DNA of 64,000 nucleotides, from positions 170,796-234,795 of the forward strand of contig NZ_KZ819077.1 of the NCBI RefSeq assembly GCF_003115855.1, in the 5' to 3' direction. The notes beneath the pieces are model-generated. The model was given only the letters and a program-made list of their open reading frames with translations, ran no database searches and was not told the origin of the DNA. Of the stretch, positions 1-8,507 are shown in pieces (the stretch's first letter is position 1; every line of letters begins with the position of its first letter). The DNA is from Brenneria corticis (GTDB lineage Bacteria; Pseudomonadota; Gammaproteobacteria; Enterobacterales; Enterobacteriaceae). The position numbers and the translations under genes are program-made.

Positions 1-50
1 AATAAATCCATATCAATTACATCGGTATCATTAACATTCAAGGTATCCAT
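1..50 (-). CDS. 5' end of an unidentified leftward gene (partial)
   Basis: An ATG at 48-50 on the minus strand opens a frame that runs off the left edge and reads MDTLNVNDTDVIDMDL. A strong ribosome binding site (GGAGG) lies about ten bases upstream of it. Nothing in these 16 residues identifies a family, although they are unusually rich in Asp and Asn. The gene is preceded by about 450 bp of AT-rich DNA, which would hold its promoter. The call rests on the start codon, the ribosome binding site and the absence of stops only. Confidence 0.45.
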   Translation of the reverse strand, partial: MDTLNVNDTDVIDMDL

Positions 51-871
51 ATTAGCTGCACCCTCCGTATAGGTTTGCGCATGACACAGACTATATATTA
101 CAGATGGGATTGTTAATCTAATTATGTGATTTAATGACAAGGAGCATATAAAAACATGTTCTTTTTATTGTGGATATATATTCTATATACTTATAAAAAA
201 CGTCTTAATGAGAAATAAAAAACAACAGATATACTTTAACAGAATAAAATAAGAAATCTATTTATTCCATTGATAAAAATACTATCTAAAAGAATTTTTT
301 AATACCGATTTATTATACACTACCTTAGCCTCAATTCAGAATATATTATTTTGAATATGGCTTGGGTTTCACCTTTAGCTTAGCATCAATGAGCAGTAAG
401 GTTTGCCTTAAGGCATATTTGATATAATTACCACTCTTATAATATTTCTAACAATTATCTCTATAAGACTTTCTTAACTGCTTTTATGCCAATGATAGAA
501 ACGATGCGTATCCTGTACTTACATTCACTACTCGTCCGTCTGCCTACAACGCAGTATATTCTGCCCGCCTCTGACAAGCCTTGAGCGCGAGCGTCCCGCC
601 GCTGTTGCTACCCTCACCGCCGCGGTAGGTCCGGCCGCCGGTCTGGAAAAATATCCGCCAGCGGCTACACTCAATGTTAATGATGTTAACAATCCGGTGG
701 TGATTATTGGATTATATTTATTCAATTACAGAGCGTTCCATCAACAGATTCATTCAAAATATGCTGTTTTATCCCGCCCATTCGCTGCGCGTTTATGTTG
801 TTCCTGATGCGGCGCTTTCCTTGTTCCACCGTGACATCAGACACGCCTCGCGCGATTGCGGCGCGGGGATC
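51..871. other. AT-rich intergenic stretch without a supported gene
   Basis: Bases 51-500 are very AT-rich compared with the rest of the window, and several stops interrupt every frame. Such DNA is typical of H-NS-bound promoter regions or of foreign DNA. From about 540 to 870 the base composition returns to GC-rich, but the short open frames there have no good ribosome binding site or recognisable domain. One plus-strand frame around 575-720 reads like a fragment (it contains TLNVND, also present in the partial gene at the left edge), so a decayed gene is possible but not supported. Confidence 0.4.
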
Positions 872-900
872 TTGTCTGGCGCGCGAGAGGGCATTATAAC
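872..900 (+). promoter_or_regulatory. Probable promoter of otsBA
   Basis: TTGTCT at 872-877 and TATAAC at 895-900 are separated by exactly 17 bp, about 70 bp upstream of the otsB start. In E. coli otsBA depends on RpoS, and this -10 is compatible with either sigma-70 or sigma-S. Predicted by eye. Confidence 0.5.
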
Positions 901-969
901 GGCAGAACGCACAATAGGTTACAGCGTAACTAAGTGCGATCCCCACACCATGCAGACAGGAGGATCGGT

Positions 970-1770
970 TTGACCACCATTGCAACGGAAAACACCACCG
1001 ACACCCCGCCCCTCCCCGTACTGAACGGCGGGCGATACGCCTTCTTTTTCGACGTGGACGGCACGCTGGCGGAGATTCGGCCGCAGCCGGACGCCGTTGC
1101 CATTCCTTCTGATGTGCGCGCCAATTTGCAGGCGCTGTCGGCGGCGTGTCACGGCGCGCTGGCGTTGATATCAGGCCGCCCCATCGAACAGCTGGATAAA
1201 CTGATTGCGCCGCTCAGCCTGCCGCTGGCCGGGGTACACGGCGCCGAACGGCGCGACGGCGCGGGTAACCTGCATCGCGTCACGCTGCCGGCGGAAGTGT
1301 CGGAACCCCTGCGGCAAATGCTGGAGCCCGCGATGGCCGCCATGCCGGGCACGTTGCTGGAGGCCAAAGGCATGGCTTTCGCGCTGCACTATCGCCAGGC
1401 GATGCCGTATCAACGGCAGGTAGTAGAATTGGCGGAGTCCGCCGTGGCGCGCTTTCCTCAACTGTCGCTACAGCCCGGCAAATGCGTGGTGGAGATAAAG
1501 CCGCGTGGAATCGATAAGGGCGCGGCGATTAACGCCTTTATGCAGGAAGCCCCTTTCATCGGACGCATTCCGGTTTTTGTTGGCGACGACCTGACGGATG
1601 AGAAAGGATTTCTGGCAGTGAATGCCATGCAGGGCATTTCCGTTAAGGTCGGAGACGGTTCAGGCCATGCCCGCTACCGCCTCGGACAGGTAGCGGACGT
1701 TTACCGCTGGCTTGAACAATTACTATTACAACGAAAGCAAGATAACGTCGCTAAGGAGTTAAAGCTATGA
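970..1770 (+). CDS. otsB: Trehalose-6-phosphate phosphatase OtsB
   Basis: Removes phosphate from trehalose 6-phosphate to give trehalose, the second step of osmoprotectant synthesis in the cytoplasm. The HAD-superfamily nucleophile motif is seen as FFFDVDGTLAEIRP near residue 25, and the C-terminal metal-binding motif as VGDDLTDEKGF. I chose the TTG at 970 because AGGAGG at 958-963 sits six bases before it and it gives 266 residues, the same as E. coli OtsB. An in-frame ATG at 934 has no such site. The stop overlaps the otsA start (ATGA), so the two are translationally coupled. Confidence 0.95.
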   Translation: MTTIATENTTDTPPLPVLNGGRYAFFFDVDGTLAEIRPQPDAVAIPSDVRANLQALSAACHGALALISGRPIEQLDKLIAPLSLPLAGVHGAERRDGAGNLHRVTLPAEVSEPLRQMLEPAMAAMPGTLLEAKGMAFALHYRQAMPYQRQVVELAESAVARFPQLSLQPGKCVVEIKPRGIDKGAAINAFMQEAPFIGRIPVFVGDDLTDEKGFLAVNAMQGISVKVGDGSGHARYRLGQVADVYRWLEQLLLQRKQDNVAKELKL

Positions 1771-3191
1771 GTCGCCTGGTTGTCGTATCTAATCGTATCG
1801 CTATTCCCGATAAGTCGAAGTCCAGCGCCGGCGGACTGGCCGTCGGTATTCTGGATGCATTGAAAGCCACCGGAGGATTATGGTTTGGCTGGAACGGCGA
1901 GATAAGCGAAATATCCGGTGAAGACGAGGACGATTTGAACCTGCAGGAAGTGGACGGCATCACTTACGCCGCGCTTCCGCTTAATCAAAACGATTACGAT
2001 CTCTATTACTGTCAGTTTTCCAATACCGTCATCTGGCCGGCATTTCATTATCGTATCGATCTGGTGCAGTTTCAGCGCGAAGCCTGGGAAGGCTACTGTC
2101 GGGTTAATGAACTATTGGCCAGACGGTTACAGCCATTGATCAAGCCGGACGATATCCTGTGGATCCATGACTATCATTTGCTGCCGTTTGCCGCCGCGTT
2201 GCGCAAAATAGGGGTGAATAACCGCATCGGTTTCTTCCTGCATATTCCTTTCCCGACGCCGGAAATTTTCAATGCGCTGCCCACCCATCAGGAACTGCTG
2301 AAAATGCTGTGCGAATATGACTTGCTCGGCTTCCAGACGGAAAACGACCGCATGGCGTTTCTTGACAACCTTGGGCAGTTGACCGCGCTGCAGCCGATCG
2401 GGGCGAAAACCCATCGCGCTTTCGGTAATACCTTTATGACGGAGGTTTATCCGTTAGGCATAGCGCCTGACAGCATCAAGGAGATGGCGCAAGGCCCGCT
2501 GCCGCCCAAAATGGCCGCGATGAAACGCGAACTGGGCGATGCGCAGAATATTATCTCCTGCGAACGGCTGGATTATTCCAAAGGGCTGCCGGAACGCTTC
2601 CTTGCCTATGAGGCCCTGCTGGAGCACTACCCGCAGCATCGCGGCAAGGTGCGCTATTCGCAAATCGCCCCGACCTCGCGCGGCGACGTGCAGGCTTATC
2701 AGGATATTCGCCATCAGTTGGAGATGGAAGTCGGACGGATTAACGGCAAATACGGCACCTTGAACAGCACCCCGCTCTACTATCTCAACCAGCATTTCGA
2801 CCGCCGACTGCTGATGAAAATATTTCGTCTGACGGATGTCGGGCTGGTCACGCCGCTGCGCGACGGCATGAACCTGGTGGCGAAAGAGTATGTGGCGGCG
2901 CAGGATCCTAAGGATCCGGGGGTACTGGTACTATCGCGATTCGCCGGCGCCGCCAATGAACTGACCGCCGCGCTCATCGTCAACCCCTACGATCGCGATG
3001 AAGTGGCGGCGGCGCTGGATAAAGCGCTGACCATGCCGCTGGACGAGCGTATCTCCCGCTATAACGACATGATGGCGGTGCTTCACAAAAATGATATCGC
3101 GCACTGGCGTGATAGCTATTTGCAGGATCTGCGGGCCATCCAGCCGCGCAGCGCCGCGTATGGCGCCGCCGCCCAGGCGCCAACCTTATAA
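1767..3191 (+). CDS. otsA: Trehalose-6-phosphate synthase OtsA
   Basis: Glycosyltransferase family 20 enzyme joining glucose from UDP-glucose to glucose 6-phosphate to form trehalose 6-phosphate. The 474 residues equal the E. coli length. Visible family motifs are the N-terminal SSAGGLAVG loop, WIHDYHLLPFA, ERLDYSKGLPERF and the sugar-nucleotide-site DGMNLVAKEYVAAQ near residue 370. It overlaps otsB by four bases. otsB precedes otsA as in E. coli, with the trehalase gene treF downstream on the same strand, so synthesis and breakdown genes lie together. Confidence 0.97.
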   Translation: MSRLVVVSNRIAIPDKSKSSAGGLAVGILDALKATGGLWFGWNGEISEISGEDEDDLNLQEVDGITYAALPLNQNDYDLYYCQFSNTVIWPAFHYRIDLVQFQREAWEGYCRVNELLARRLQPLIKPDDILWIHDYHLLPFAAALRKIGVNNRIGFFLHIPFPTPEIFNALPTHQELLKMLCEYDLLGFQTENDRMAFLDNLGQLTALQPIGAKTHRAFGNTFMTEVYPLGIAPDSIKEMAQGPLPPKMAAMKRELGDAQNIISCERLDYSKGLPERFLAYEALLEHYPQHRGKVRYSQIAPTSRGDVQAYQDIRHQLEMEVGRINGKYGTLNSTPLYYLNQHFDRRLLMKIFRLTDVGLVTPLRDGMNLVAKEYVAAQDPKDPGVLVLSRFAGAANELTAALIVNPYDRDEVAAALDKALTMPLDERISRYNDMMAVLHKNDIAHWRDSYLQDLRAIQPRSAAYGAAAQAPTL

Positions 3192-3192
3192 A

Positions 3193-3215
3193 CGCCGCCC
3201 TGGCTTCAGGCGGCG
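3193..3215 (+). terminator. Stem-loop just after otsA
   Basis: CGCCGCC (3193-3199) pairs with GGCGGCG (3209-3215) around a nine-base loop, starting two bases after the otsA stop. No T-run follows, so it may be an RNA-stabilising hairpin rather than an intrinsic terminator. Confidence 0.35.
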
Positions 3216-3403
3216 GCGAGCCTCCTCACTTCCCTGTCCCGCCCCGTAGACCGGGGCCGTATATCAATCGTTGCCGGAAAAATACGCCGGACTGCCGCGC
3301 AGCGGCTTAGGCGCACGGCGTTATTTTTATGTTTATAAATAATGAGTTATATGATTTACCCGCCTTTGGCGGCGGTAGAAAAACGTGATGGATAGCACGC
3401 TTT

Positions 3404-3435
3404 TTGCTGTAAGTGATGAAACGAATGGCTATACT
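3404..3435 (+). promoter_or_regulatory. Sigma-S-like promoter of treF
   Basis: GGCTATACTAA around 3427-3437 closely matches the extended -10 preferred by sigma-S (CTATACT). The nearest -35-like hexamer, TTGCTG at 3404-3409, is 20 bp away, and poor -35 spacing is tolerated by sigma-S. It lies about 60 bp upstream of treF, whose E. coli homologue is RpoS-controlled. Confidence 0.45.
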
Positions 3436-3496
3436 AATAGCGAAACCCTGGACAACATCCCGTATCTTCACCACGCCATGCGGAGGTTTGTAGCCC

Positions 3497-5152
3497 ATGT
3501 TCAATGCGAAATTACCGGTTGCTGAATCAGTGGAGTTCGACATCGACAAAAATCGCCAATACGAGCTTGATCCCATCGAGCTAACGCTGGATAACATGCT
3601 CGAAGCGGAGCCGGAACCGGAGATGATCGAAGGGCTGCCGCCGTCCGATGCGCTAACGCCCGCCGATCGCTATCTGGAGTTATTCGAGCGCGTACAGTCC
3701 TCGCGTATTTTTGAGGATAGCAAGACTTTCCCCGACTGCGCGCCCAAAATGGATCCGCTGGATATTCTTATCCGCTACCGCCGGGTGAAAAACAAACCCG
3801 ATTTTGACCTGAGGCAGTTTATCGAAGCGCATTTCTGGCTGCCGGAAAACCATGACAGCGAGTATATCTCCAATCCGCAGCACTCCCTTAAAGAGCATAT
3901 CGATAATCTGTGGGTCGTGCTGACGCGCGAACCTCAGGACCATATTCCTTGGTCGTCGCTGCTGGCGCTGCCGCAGGCCTATATTGTGCCGGGCGGCCGC
4001 TTCAGCGAAACCTACTACTGGGACTCCTACTTCACCATGCTGGGGTTGGCGGAAAGCGGGCGCAACGACCTGCTGCGCTGTATGGCGGATAATTTCGCCT
4101 GGATGATTGAAACCTACGGGCATATTCCCAACGGAAATCGCACCTATTACCTCAGCCGCTCGCAGCCGCCGGTGTTCGCGCTGATGGTGGAACTGTTTGA
4201 AGAAGACGGCGTGCGCGGCGCCCGCCGTTATCTGGAGCATCTGCTGCTAGAGTATGAATTCTGGATGGACGGCGCCGAATCGCTGGCGCTGAACCAGGCC
4301 TATCGCCACGTAGTGCGGATGCCGGACGGCGCGCTGCTTAACCGCTACTGGGACGACAGGGACACCCCGCGCGACGAATCCTGGCGCGAGGATGTGGAAA
4401 CCGCGCGACACTCCACCCGTCCGGCGAATGAGGTTTACCGGGATCTACGCGCGGGGGCCGCGTCGGGATGGGACTACTCGTCGCGCTGGCTGCGCGACGC
4501 GCATCGTCTCGCCAGTATTCGCACCACACAGTTTATCCCGGTGGATCTCAACGCGTTTCTTTACAAGCTGGAGGGCGCCATCGCCAATATCTCCGGTTTG
4601 AAAGGAGACAGAGAGACGGAGACGCTATTTCGCCACAAGGCGGAAGCGCGCCGCACGGCCGTTAACCGCTATCTGTGGGATGAGGAGCAAGGATGTTTTC
4701 GCGACTATGACTGGCACCGCCAGCAGATGGCGCTCTTCTCCGCCGCCAGCATCGTGCCGCTCTATGTGGGACTCGCCACCCACGAACAGGCCGACCGGCT
4801 GGCGGAAGCGGTACGCGCGCGCCTGCTCACGCCCGGCGGGATCATGGCCACCGAGTATGAAACCGGTGAACAATGGGATAATCCCAACGGCTGGGCGCCG
4901 CTGCAATGGATGGCCATTCAGGGCTTTAAACTGTACGGCAACGACGCGCTTGGCGATGAAATCGCCCGCAACTGGCTAAAAACGGTGAACCTTTTTTACC
5001 GGCAGAACCATAAGCTGATTGAAAAGTACCATATCGTCGGCGGCACCCCGCGCGAAGGCGGCGGAGGCGAATACCCGCTTCAGGATGGTTTTGGCTGGAC
5101 CAACGGCGTTGTACGCCGGCTGATTGGCCTTTATGGCGAACATATTGAATGA
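3497..5152 (+). CDS. treF: Cytoplasmic trehalase TreF
   Basis: Glycoside hydrolase family 37 enzyme hydrolysing trehalose to two glucoses. The 551 residues match cytoplasmic TreF (about 549), and there is no signal peptide, unlike periplasmic TreA. Both trehalase signatures are present: PGGRFSETYYWDSYF near residue 160 and QWDNPNGWAPLQW near residue 460. The glycine-rich EGGGGEYPLQDGFGWTNG follows near the C-terminus. GGAGG at 3482-3486 precedes the ATG by ten bases. Its place directly after otsBA suggests trehalose made under osmotic or stationary stress is recycled afterwards by this enzyme. Confidence 0.96.
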   Translation: MFNAKLPVAESVEFDIDKNRQYELDPIELTLDNMLEAEPEPEMIEGLPPSDALTPADRYLELFERVQSSRIFEDSKTFPDCAPKMDPLDILIRYRRVKNKPDFDLRQFIEAHFWLPENHDSEYISNPQHSLKEHIDNLWVVLTREPQDHIPWSSLLALPQAYIVPGGRFSETYYWDSYFTMLGLAESGRNDLLRCMADNFAWMIETYGHIPNGNRTYYLSRSQPPVFALMVELFEEDGVRGARRYLEHLLLEYEFWMDGAESLALNQAYRHVVRMPDGALLNRYWDDRDTPRDESWREDVETARHSTRPANEVYRDLRAGAASGWDYSSRWLRDAHRLASIRTTQFIPVDLNAFLYKLEGAIANISGLKGDRETETLFRHKAEARRTAVNRYLWDEEQGCFRDYDWHRQQMALFSAASIVPLYVGLATHEQADRLAEAVRARLLTPGGIMATEYETGEQWDNPNGWAPLQWMAIQGFKLYGNDALGDEIARNWLKTVNLFYRQNHKLIEKYHIVGGTPREGGGGEYPLQDGFGWTNGVVRRLIGLYGEHIE

Positions 5153-5323
5153 TGTTTTTCGTATGAACCATCTGCCTCCGCCGGGACGCGTGCAACCGGC
5201 GGGGGCGGAGAAACCGTTTTCAGCTCATAGCTTGAATATCATCGCCGACGCTGAAAGAAGCCGGCGAGAGCCTTTCACGCCTCAGTGCCCAGGATGCTAA
5301 TCTTACTCTTTCAGGCTATTTAG

Positions 5324-5760
5324 TCAGATCTGGTTGCGGCGAATACTTTTTAGCACCTGCAGCAATAGACCTTTACCATCCTCCGGCGCGAATTCGTTTT
5401 TATAGCGAATATTGAATTCTGATTTTATCTTGTCATCCCCAAGAGCCAGAAAGTTAAGTACTTCTTGTTTTAGGCTGTCGCGTTCGATTTCACTGAGATC
5501 GGAAACATAGACATCAATTGCTTCATCCATTGAATTCGCATCAGTAATGTTTCGGCAACTTGGATACTACTAAAGGAACTGGCGGAATTTGCCATATTTT
5601 TAGCGCTTTTGAGTCTGACAATCAGTTCGTCTTTTGTCTTCCCCAACATGCTTTGAGATAGTGTGTCCGCCGGGCTTTAATCCGGTAATAGATTCATGTT
5701 CAATCAGTTTGATGCGCCCCACTCGTATCGATGCCACCCGGGCGGCACCAATGGCAACTG
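5324..5760 (-). pseudogene. Relic of a CDI toxin C-terminus fused to an immunity-gene remnant
   Basis: Read leftward from 5760, one frame gives VASIRVGRIKLIEHESITGL and then KPGGHTISKHVG. A shift at the C-run 5641-5644 continues as KTKDELIVRLKSAKN and SSFSSIQVAE. A second shift near 5550 leads into a 68-residue frame from 5530 (DEAIDVYVSDLSEIERDSLK) ending at 5324. The GGHTI..HVGKT..EL and ASSF..AE pattern is what I know from the RNase A-like C-terminal toxin of CdiA and related polymorphic toxins. The last frame resembles the C-terminal half of a CDI immunity protein. Toxin and immunity pieces are fused out of frame with their middle missing, so this is a decayed orphan module. Family assignments are from memory. 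Confidence 0.55.
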
Positions 5761-5771
5761 CGGGTTTTTCG

Positions 5772-5799
5772 TTGTCTCGCCTTTTCCCTATGCTAGGAT
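5772..5799 (+). promoter_or_regulatory. Possible promoter of the small lipoprotein gene
   Basis: TTGTCT (5772-5777) and TAGGAT (5794-5799) are separated by 16 bp, ending 30 bases before the start codon of the lipoprotein gene. Modest match to sigma-70. Confidence 0.35.
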
Positions 5800-5829
5800 T
5801 GTTCTGAAATTTCTTTAGGATAGGGATAT

Positions 5830-6240
5830 ATGAAAAAAATATTTGGCATTTTGCTCGGTGCGATAGTTTTGACCGGGTGTGCAAGACCACACGGCCCAGC
5901 AGAGAAAATATTTGATCAAACGTTGGTGACACCAAATGGAAACGAGCAACAAACAAAGGTTACAGTGACTCGTAACAAGCAATTTATAGGTGGCGGTAGT
6001 GGCGGAATGTGTAAATTCTTGGTGGCGATTGACGATCGAGATGTAGCCCTTTTACGACAGAATCAATTTGTCACCACATACCTAACTAATGGTCCACATA
6101 AGTTGCGGGTAAGCAATGAATGTAATGTCCTTAGCATGGGGATGAGGAAAACCCTAGATTTGATTGCTGATGGAACGCCACAAGAATATATCGCTGAGTT
6201 AGGATTCTGGGGGCAATACAGGATGTGGAGAACTAAGTAA
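5830..6240 (+). CDS. Small lipoprotein of unknown function
   Basis: The protein has 136 residues with a clear lipoprotein signal, MKKIFGILLGAIVLTGC, so the mature protein should start at Cys17 and be anchored in a membrane. The mature part is small and has a Gly-rich turn (GGGSGG), two further cysteines (in GMCKF and NECNV) that could form a disulfide, and VTTYLTNGPHKLRVSNECN. That last segment resembles the 'ligand/PEGA-like' beta-rich folds of small lipoproteins. I do not recognise a named family. The gene is more AT-rich than its neighbours and lies beside the CDI relic, so it may be part of the same foreign island. RBS AGGATAGGGA precedes the ATG. Confidence 0.75.
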   Translation: MKKIFGILLGAIVLTGCARPHGPAEKIFDQTLVTPNGNEQQTKVTVTRNKQFIGGGSGGMCKFLVAIDDRDVALLRQNQFVTTYLTNGPHKLRVSNECNVLSMGMRKTLDLIADGTPQEYIAELGFWGQYRMWRTK

Positions 6241-6367
6241 ACAATAAAAATTATTTGATCGTCTACCTGGTGATCGTTCCTGTCGGCTTCCCGCGGGTGG
6301 TTAGCGCGTCACAGGCATTGTCCGAACTATTTGTCGAACGCCGTTTCGCGGGTAAGGTTGTCTGCGA

Positions 6368-7882
6368 TTAATCAACAAACACCGCGCGGCGTTTTTTACG
6401 GATATTGGGAATAATGGTGACCACGACCAGCAGCAGGGCCGCGAGCAGCAGGCCGGCGGAGACCGGCCGGGTGACAAACACGCTCCATTGCCCGTTGGAG
6501 AGCGTCAGCGCCCGCAGCATATACTCCTCCATCAGTGGCCCCAGGATCAGGCCCAGCAGCAGCGGCGTCGGCTCCAGCGCCAGCCGGTGCATAATGAAGC
6601 CGAACACGCCGAATACGCCGAGCAGCCACACGTCAAACACGCTGTTATTGGTGGTGTAGACCCCGAACGAGCAGAACAGCACGATGGCCGGGAACAGCCA
6701 GCGGTACGGCACGGCGATCAGTTTGGCCCAGATGCCCACCAGGGGCAGATTGAGGATAACCAGCACGGCGTTGCCGATCCACATTGAGGCGACCAGCCCC
6801 CAGAACAGCTCCGGGTTGGTTTTCATCACTTCCGGTCCGGGGCGGATACTGTGAATGGCCATGGCGCCCACCATCAGCGCCATTACGGCGTTGGAGGGGA
6901 TGCCCAGCGTCAGCAAAGGTATGAACGAGGTTTGCGCGCCGGCGTTGTTGGCCGACTCCGGCGCCGCGACGCCGCGGATATTGCCCGCGCCGAACGGCGT
7001 TTCTCCCGGCCGCGCGCCAACCTTTTTCTCCAGCGTATAGGCGGCAAAAGCGGCAAGCAGCGCGCCGCCGCCGGGCAGCACGCCCAGAATGGCGCCCAGC
7101 AGCGTCCCGCGCAAAATGGCCGGCGTCATCATCCGCACATCCTGCCGGGTGGGCATCAGGCCGCGTATTTTGGCGCCGGGCCGATTATCCCCCTGCGCCG
7201 TCGCCGCGCCGGTCAAGTTGGCGATAATCTCGCCAAAACCAAATACCCCCATGGCGACGACGACAAAGTCGATCCCGTCGGTCAGTTCGGCAATACCCAG
7301 CGAGAAACGCGCGTTGCCGGAGGTGACGTCCATCCCCACGCAGCCCAGCAGCATGCCGACGATAATCATGGCAATGGCCCGCACCACCGAGCCCGAGGCC
7401 AGCACCACGGCGCCCGCCAGACCGAGCACCATCAGTGAGAAATACTCGGCCGTGCCGAACAGGAAAGCCAGCTCGGTAAGCGGCTGCGCAAAGACGGCCA
7501 GCACCAGCGTTCCGAAACAGCCGGCGATAAAGGAGCCGATGGCCGCGGCGGCCAACGCCGCGCCGGCGCGTCCCTGGCGGGCCATCTGGTGACCGTCCAG
7601 CATCGTCACCACCGAATTGGATTCCCCCGGCAGATTGACGAGGATGGCGGTGGTGGATCCGCCGTACTGCGCGCCGTAAAAAATGCCGGCCAGCATAATA
7701 AGCGCGGAAACCGGTTCGAGCCCATAGGTCACCGGCAGCAGCATGGCGATGGTGGCCACCGGCCCCACGCCGGGCAGCACGCCGACCAGCGTACCCAGCA
7801 GGCAGCCGGCGAAGGCGTAGAGAAGATTGTGCCAGGTCAGCGCCACGCTGAATCCCAGGGCGATATTATCGAGGAAGTCCAT
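6368..7882 (-). CDS. tctA: Tripartite tricarboxylate transporter large membrane subunit TctA
   Basis: The 504-residue multi-spanning membrane protein is the permease core of a TTT-family secondary transporter that takes up citrate-like acids using the periplasmic binder TctC and the small subunit TctB. The N-terminal GTLVGVLPGVGPVATIAML loop, the repeated internal GILGVLPGGGA-type loop near residue 265 (AILGVLPGGGALLAAF) and GVAAPESANNA are hallmarks of the family. It is the third gene of a tctC-tctB-tctA leftward operon, starting 18 bases after tctB. Confidence 0.93.
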   Translation of the reverse strand: MDFLDNIALGFSVALTWHNLLYAFAGCLLGTLVGVLPGVGPVATIAMLLPVTYGLEPVSALIMLAGIFYGAQYGGSTTAILVNLPGESNSVVTMLDGHQMARQGRAGAALAAAAIGSFIAGCFGTLVLAVFAQPLTELAFLFGTAEYFSLMVLGLAGAVVLASGSVVRAIAMIIVGMLLGCVGMDVTSGNARFSLGIAELTDGIDFVVVAMGVFGFGEIIANLTGAATAQGDNRPGAKIRGLMPTRQDVRMMTPAILRGTLLGAILGVLPGGGALLAAFAAYTLEKKVGARPGETPFGAGNIRGVAAPESANNAGAQTSFIPLLTLGIPSNAVMALMVGAMAIHSIRPGPEVMKTNPELFWGLVASMWIGNAVLVILNLPLVGIWAKLIAVPYRWLFPAIVLFCSFGVYTTNNSVFDVWLLGVFGVFGFIMHRLALEPTPLLLGLILGPLMEEYMLRALTLSNGQWSVFVTRPVSAGLLLAALLLVVVTIIPNIRKKRRAVFVD

Positions 7883-7900
7883 AACCGTTCTCTTCCCGCG

Positions 7901-8404
7901 TCACAAATAGTCCGGCCAGGGGGCAACCGGCAGCCCCATTAAGCGAATGAAAACCACATAGCAGCCCGCCGCCAGAATCGATCCCAGCGCCAGCGCCTGA
8001 CCCACGCGATGCTGCTTACTGGCCAGGCTGGCGATAAAGGTCAATGCGTAGATGCTGACGATCAACCCCTGCGCCGGAATACCCCAGGCGGGAATGCCTT
8101 TAAGCAGAATACCGAAGACAAAATTGGCGGCCAGTACGCACACCAGCGGCCGCCACGAGCGCAGAATGCCGCCTTCGCCCGCGTTCGCCGCGGGTGCCGG
8201 CCTGCCGCGCGCCTTTTTGATTGCGCCCAGCACAAATCCTCCCCCCAGCAATAGCAGCAGCGCGCTCAGCAGCAGCGGGAAACATCCCGGCCCCATGCTG
8301 GCGGCCATGCCAAAAGATAAGGAGCGCAGCGCGCCGATGCCAAAGATCAGGCCAATGGCGATAAAGAGCAGCCCTGAGTAGAAATTCTGCCGGTTGATAT
8401 CCAT
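7901..8404 (-). CDS. tctB: Tripartite tricarboxylate transporter small membrane subunit TctB
   Basis: The 167-residue inner-membrane protein has about four hydrophobic segments: an N-terminal one (FYSGLLFIAIGLIFGIGALR), one around residues 40-60, and two in the C-terminal half. Size, topology and position between tctC and tctA identify it as the poorly conserved small subunit of the TTT transporter. RBS GAGGAT lies before the ATG. The substrate cannot be read from the sequence. The neighbouring RraA-like aldolase and GntR regulator suggest a hydroxylated di- or tricarboxylic acid. Confidence 0.88.
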   Translation of the reverse strand: MDINRQNFYSGLLFIAIGLIFGIGALRSLSFGMAASMGPGCFPLLLSALLLLLGGGFVLGAIKKARGRPAPAANAGEGGILRSWRPLVCVLAANFVFGILLKGIPAWGIPAQGLIVSIYALTFIASLASKQHRVGQALALGSILAAGCYVVFIRLMGLPVAPWPDYL

Positions 8405-8507
8405 GCCGTTCCATCCTCTTTGAACATCCCGTCGCGATACCGTTTACGCGCGGCGCCGCCCGGCAAGATTTTTGCCGCTAACGCCAGGCGCCACTCCGGA
8501 GCGGGAC

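Noticed and set aside
528..725. Minus-strand 65-codon frame with a signal-peptide-like N-terminus
   Set aside because: It needs a TTG start without a ribosome binding site and shows no recognisable sequence after the hydrophobic stretch.
934..969. Upstream ATG start for otsB
   Set aside because: AGGAGG is placed for the TTG at 970, which also gives the standard 266-residue length; the ATG at 934 has no ribosome binding site.
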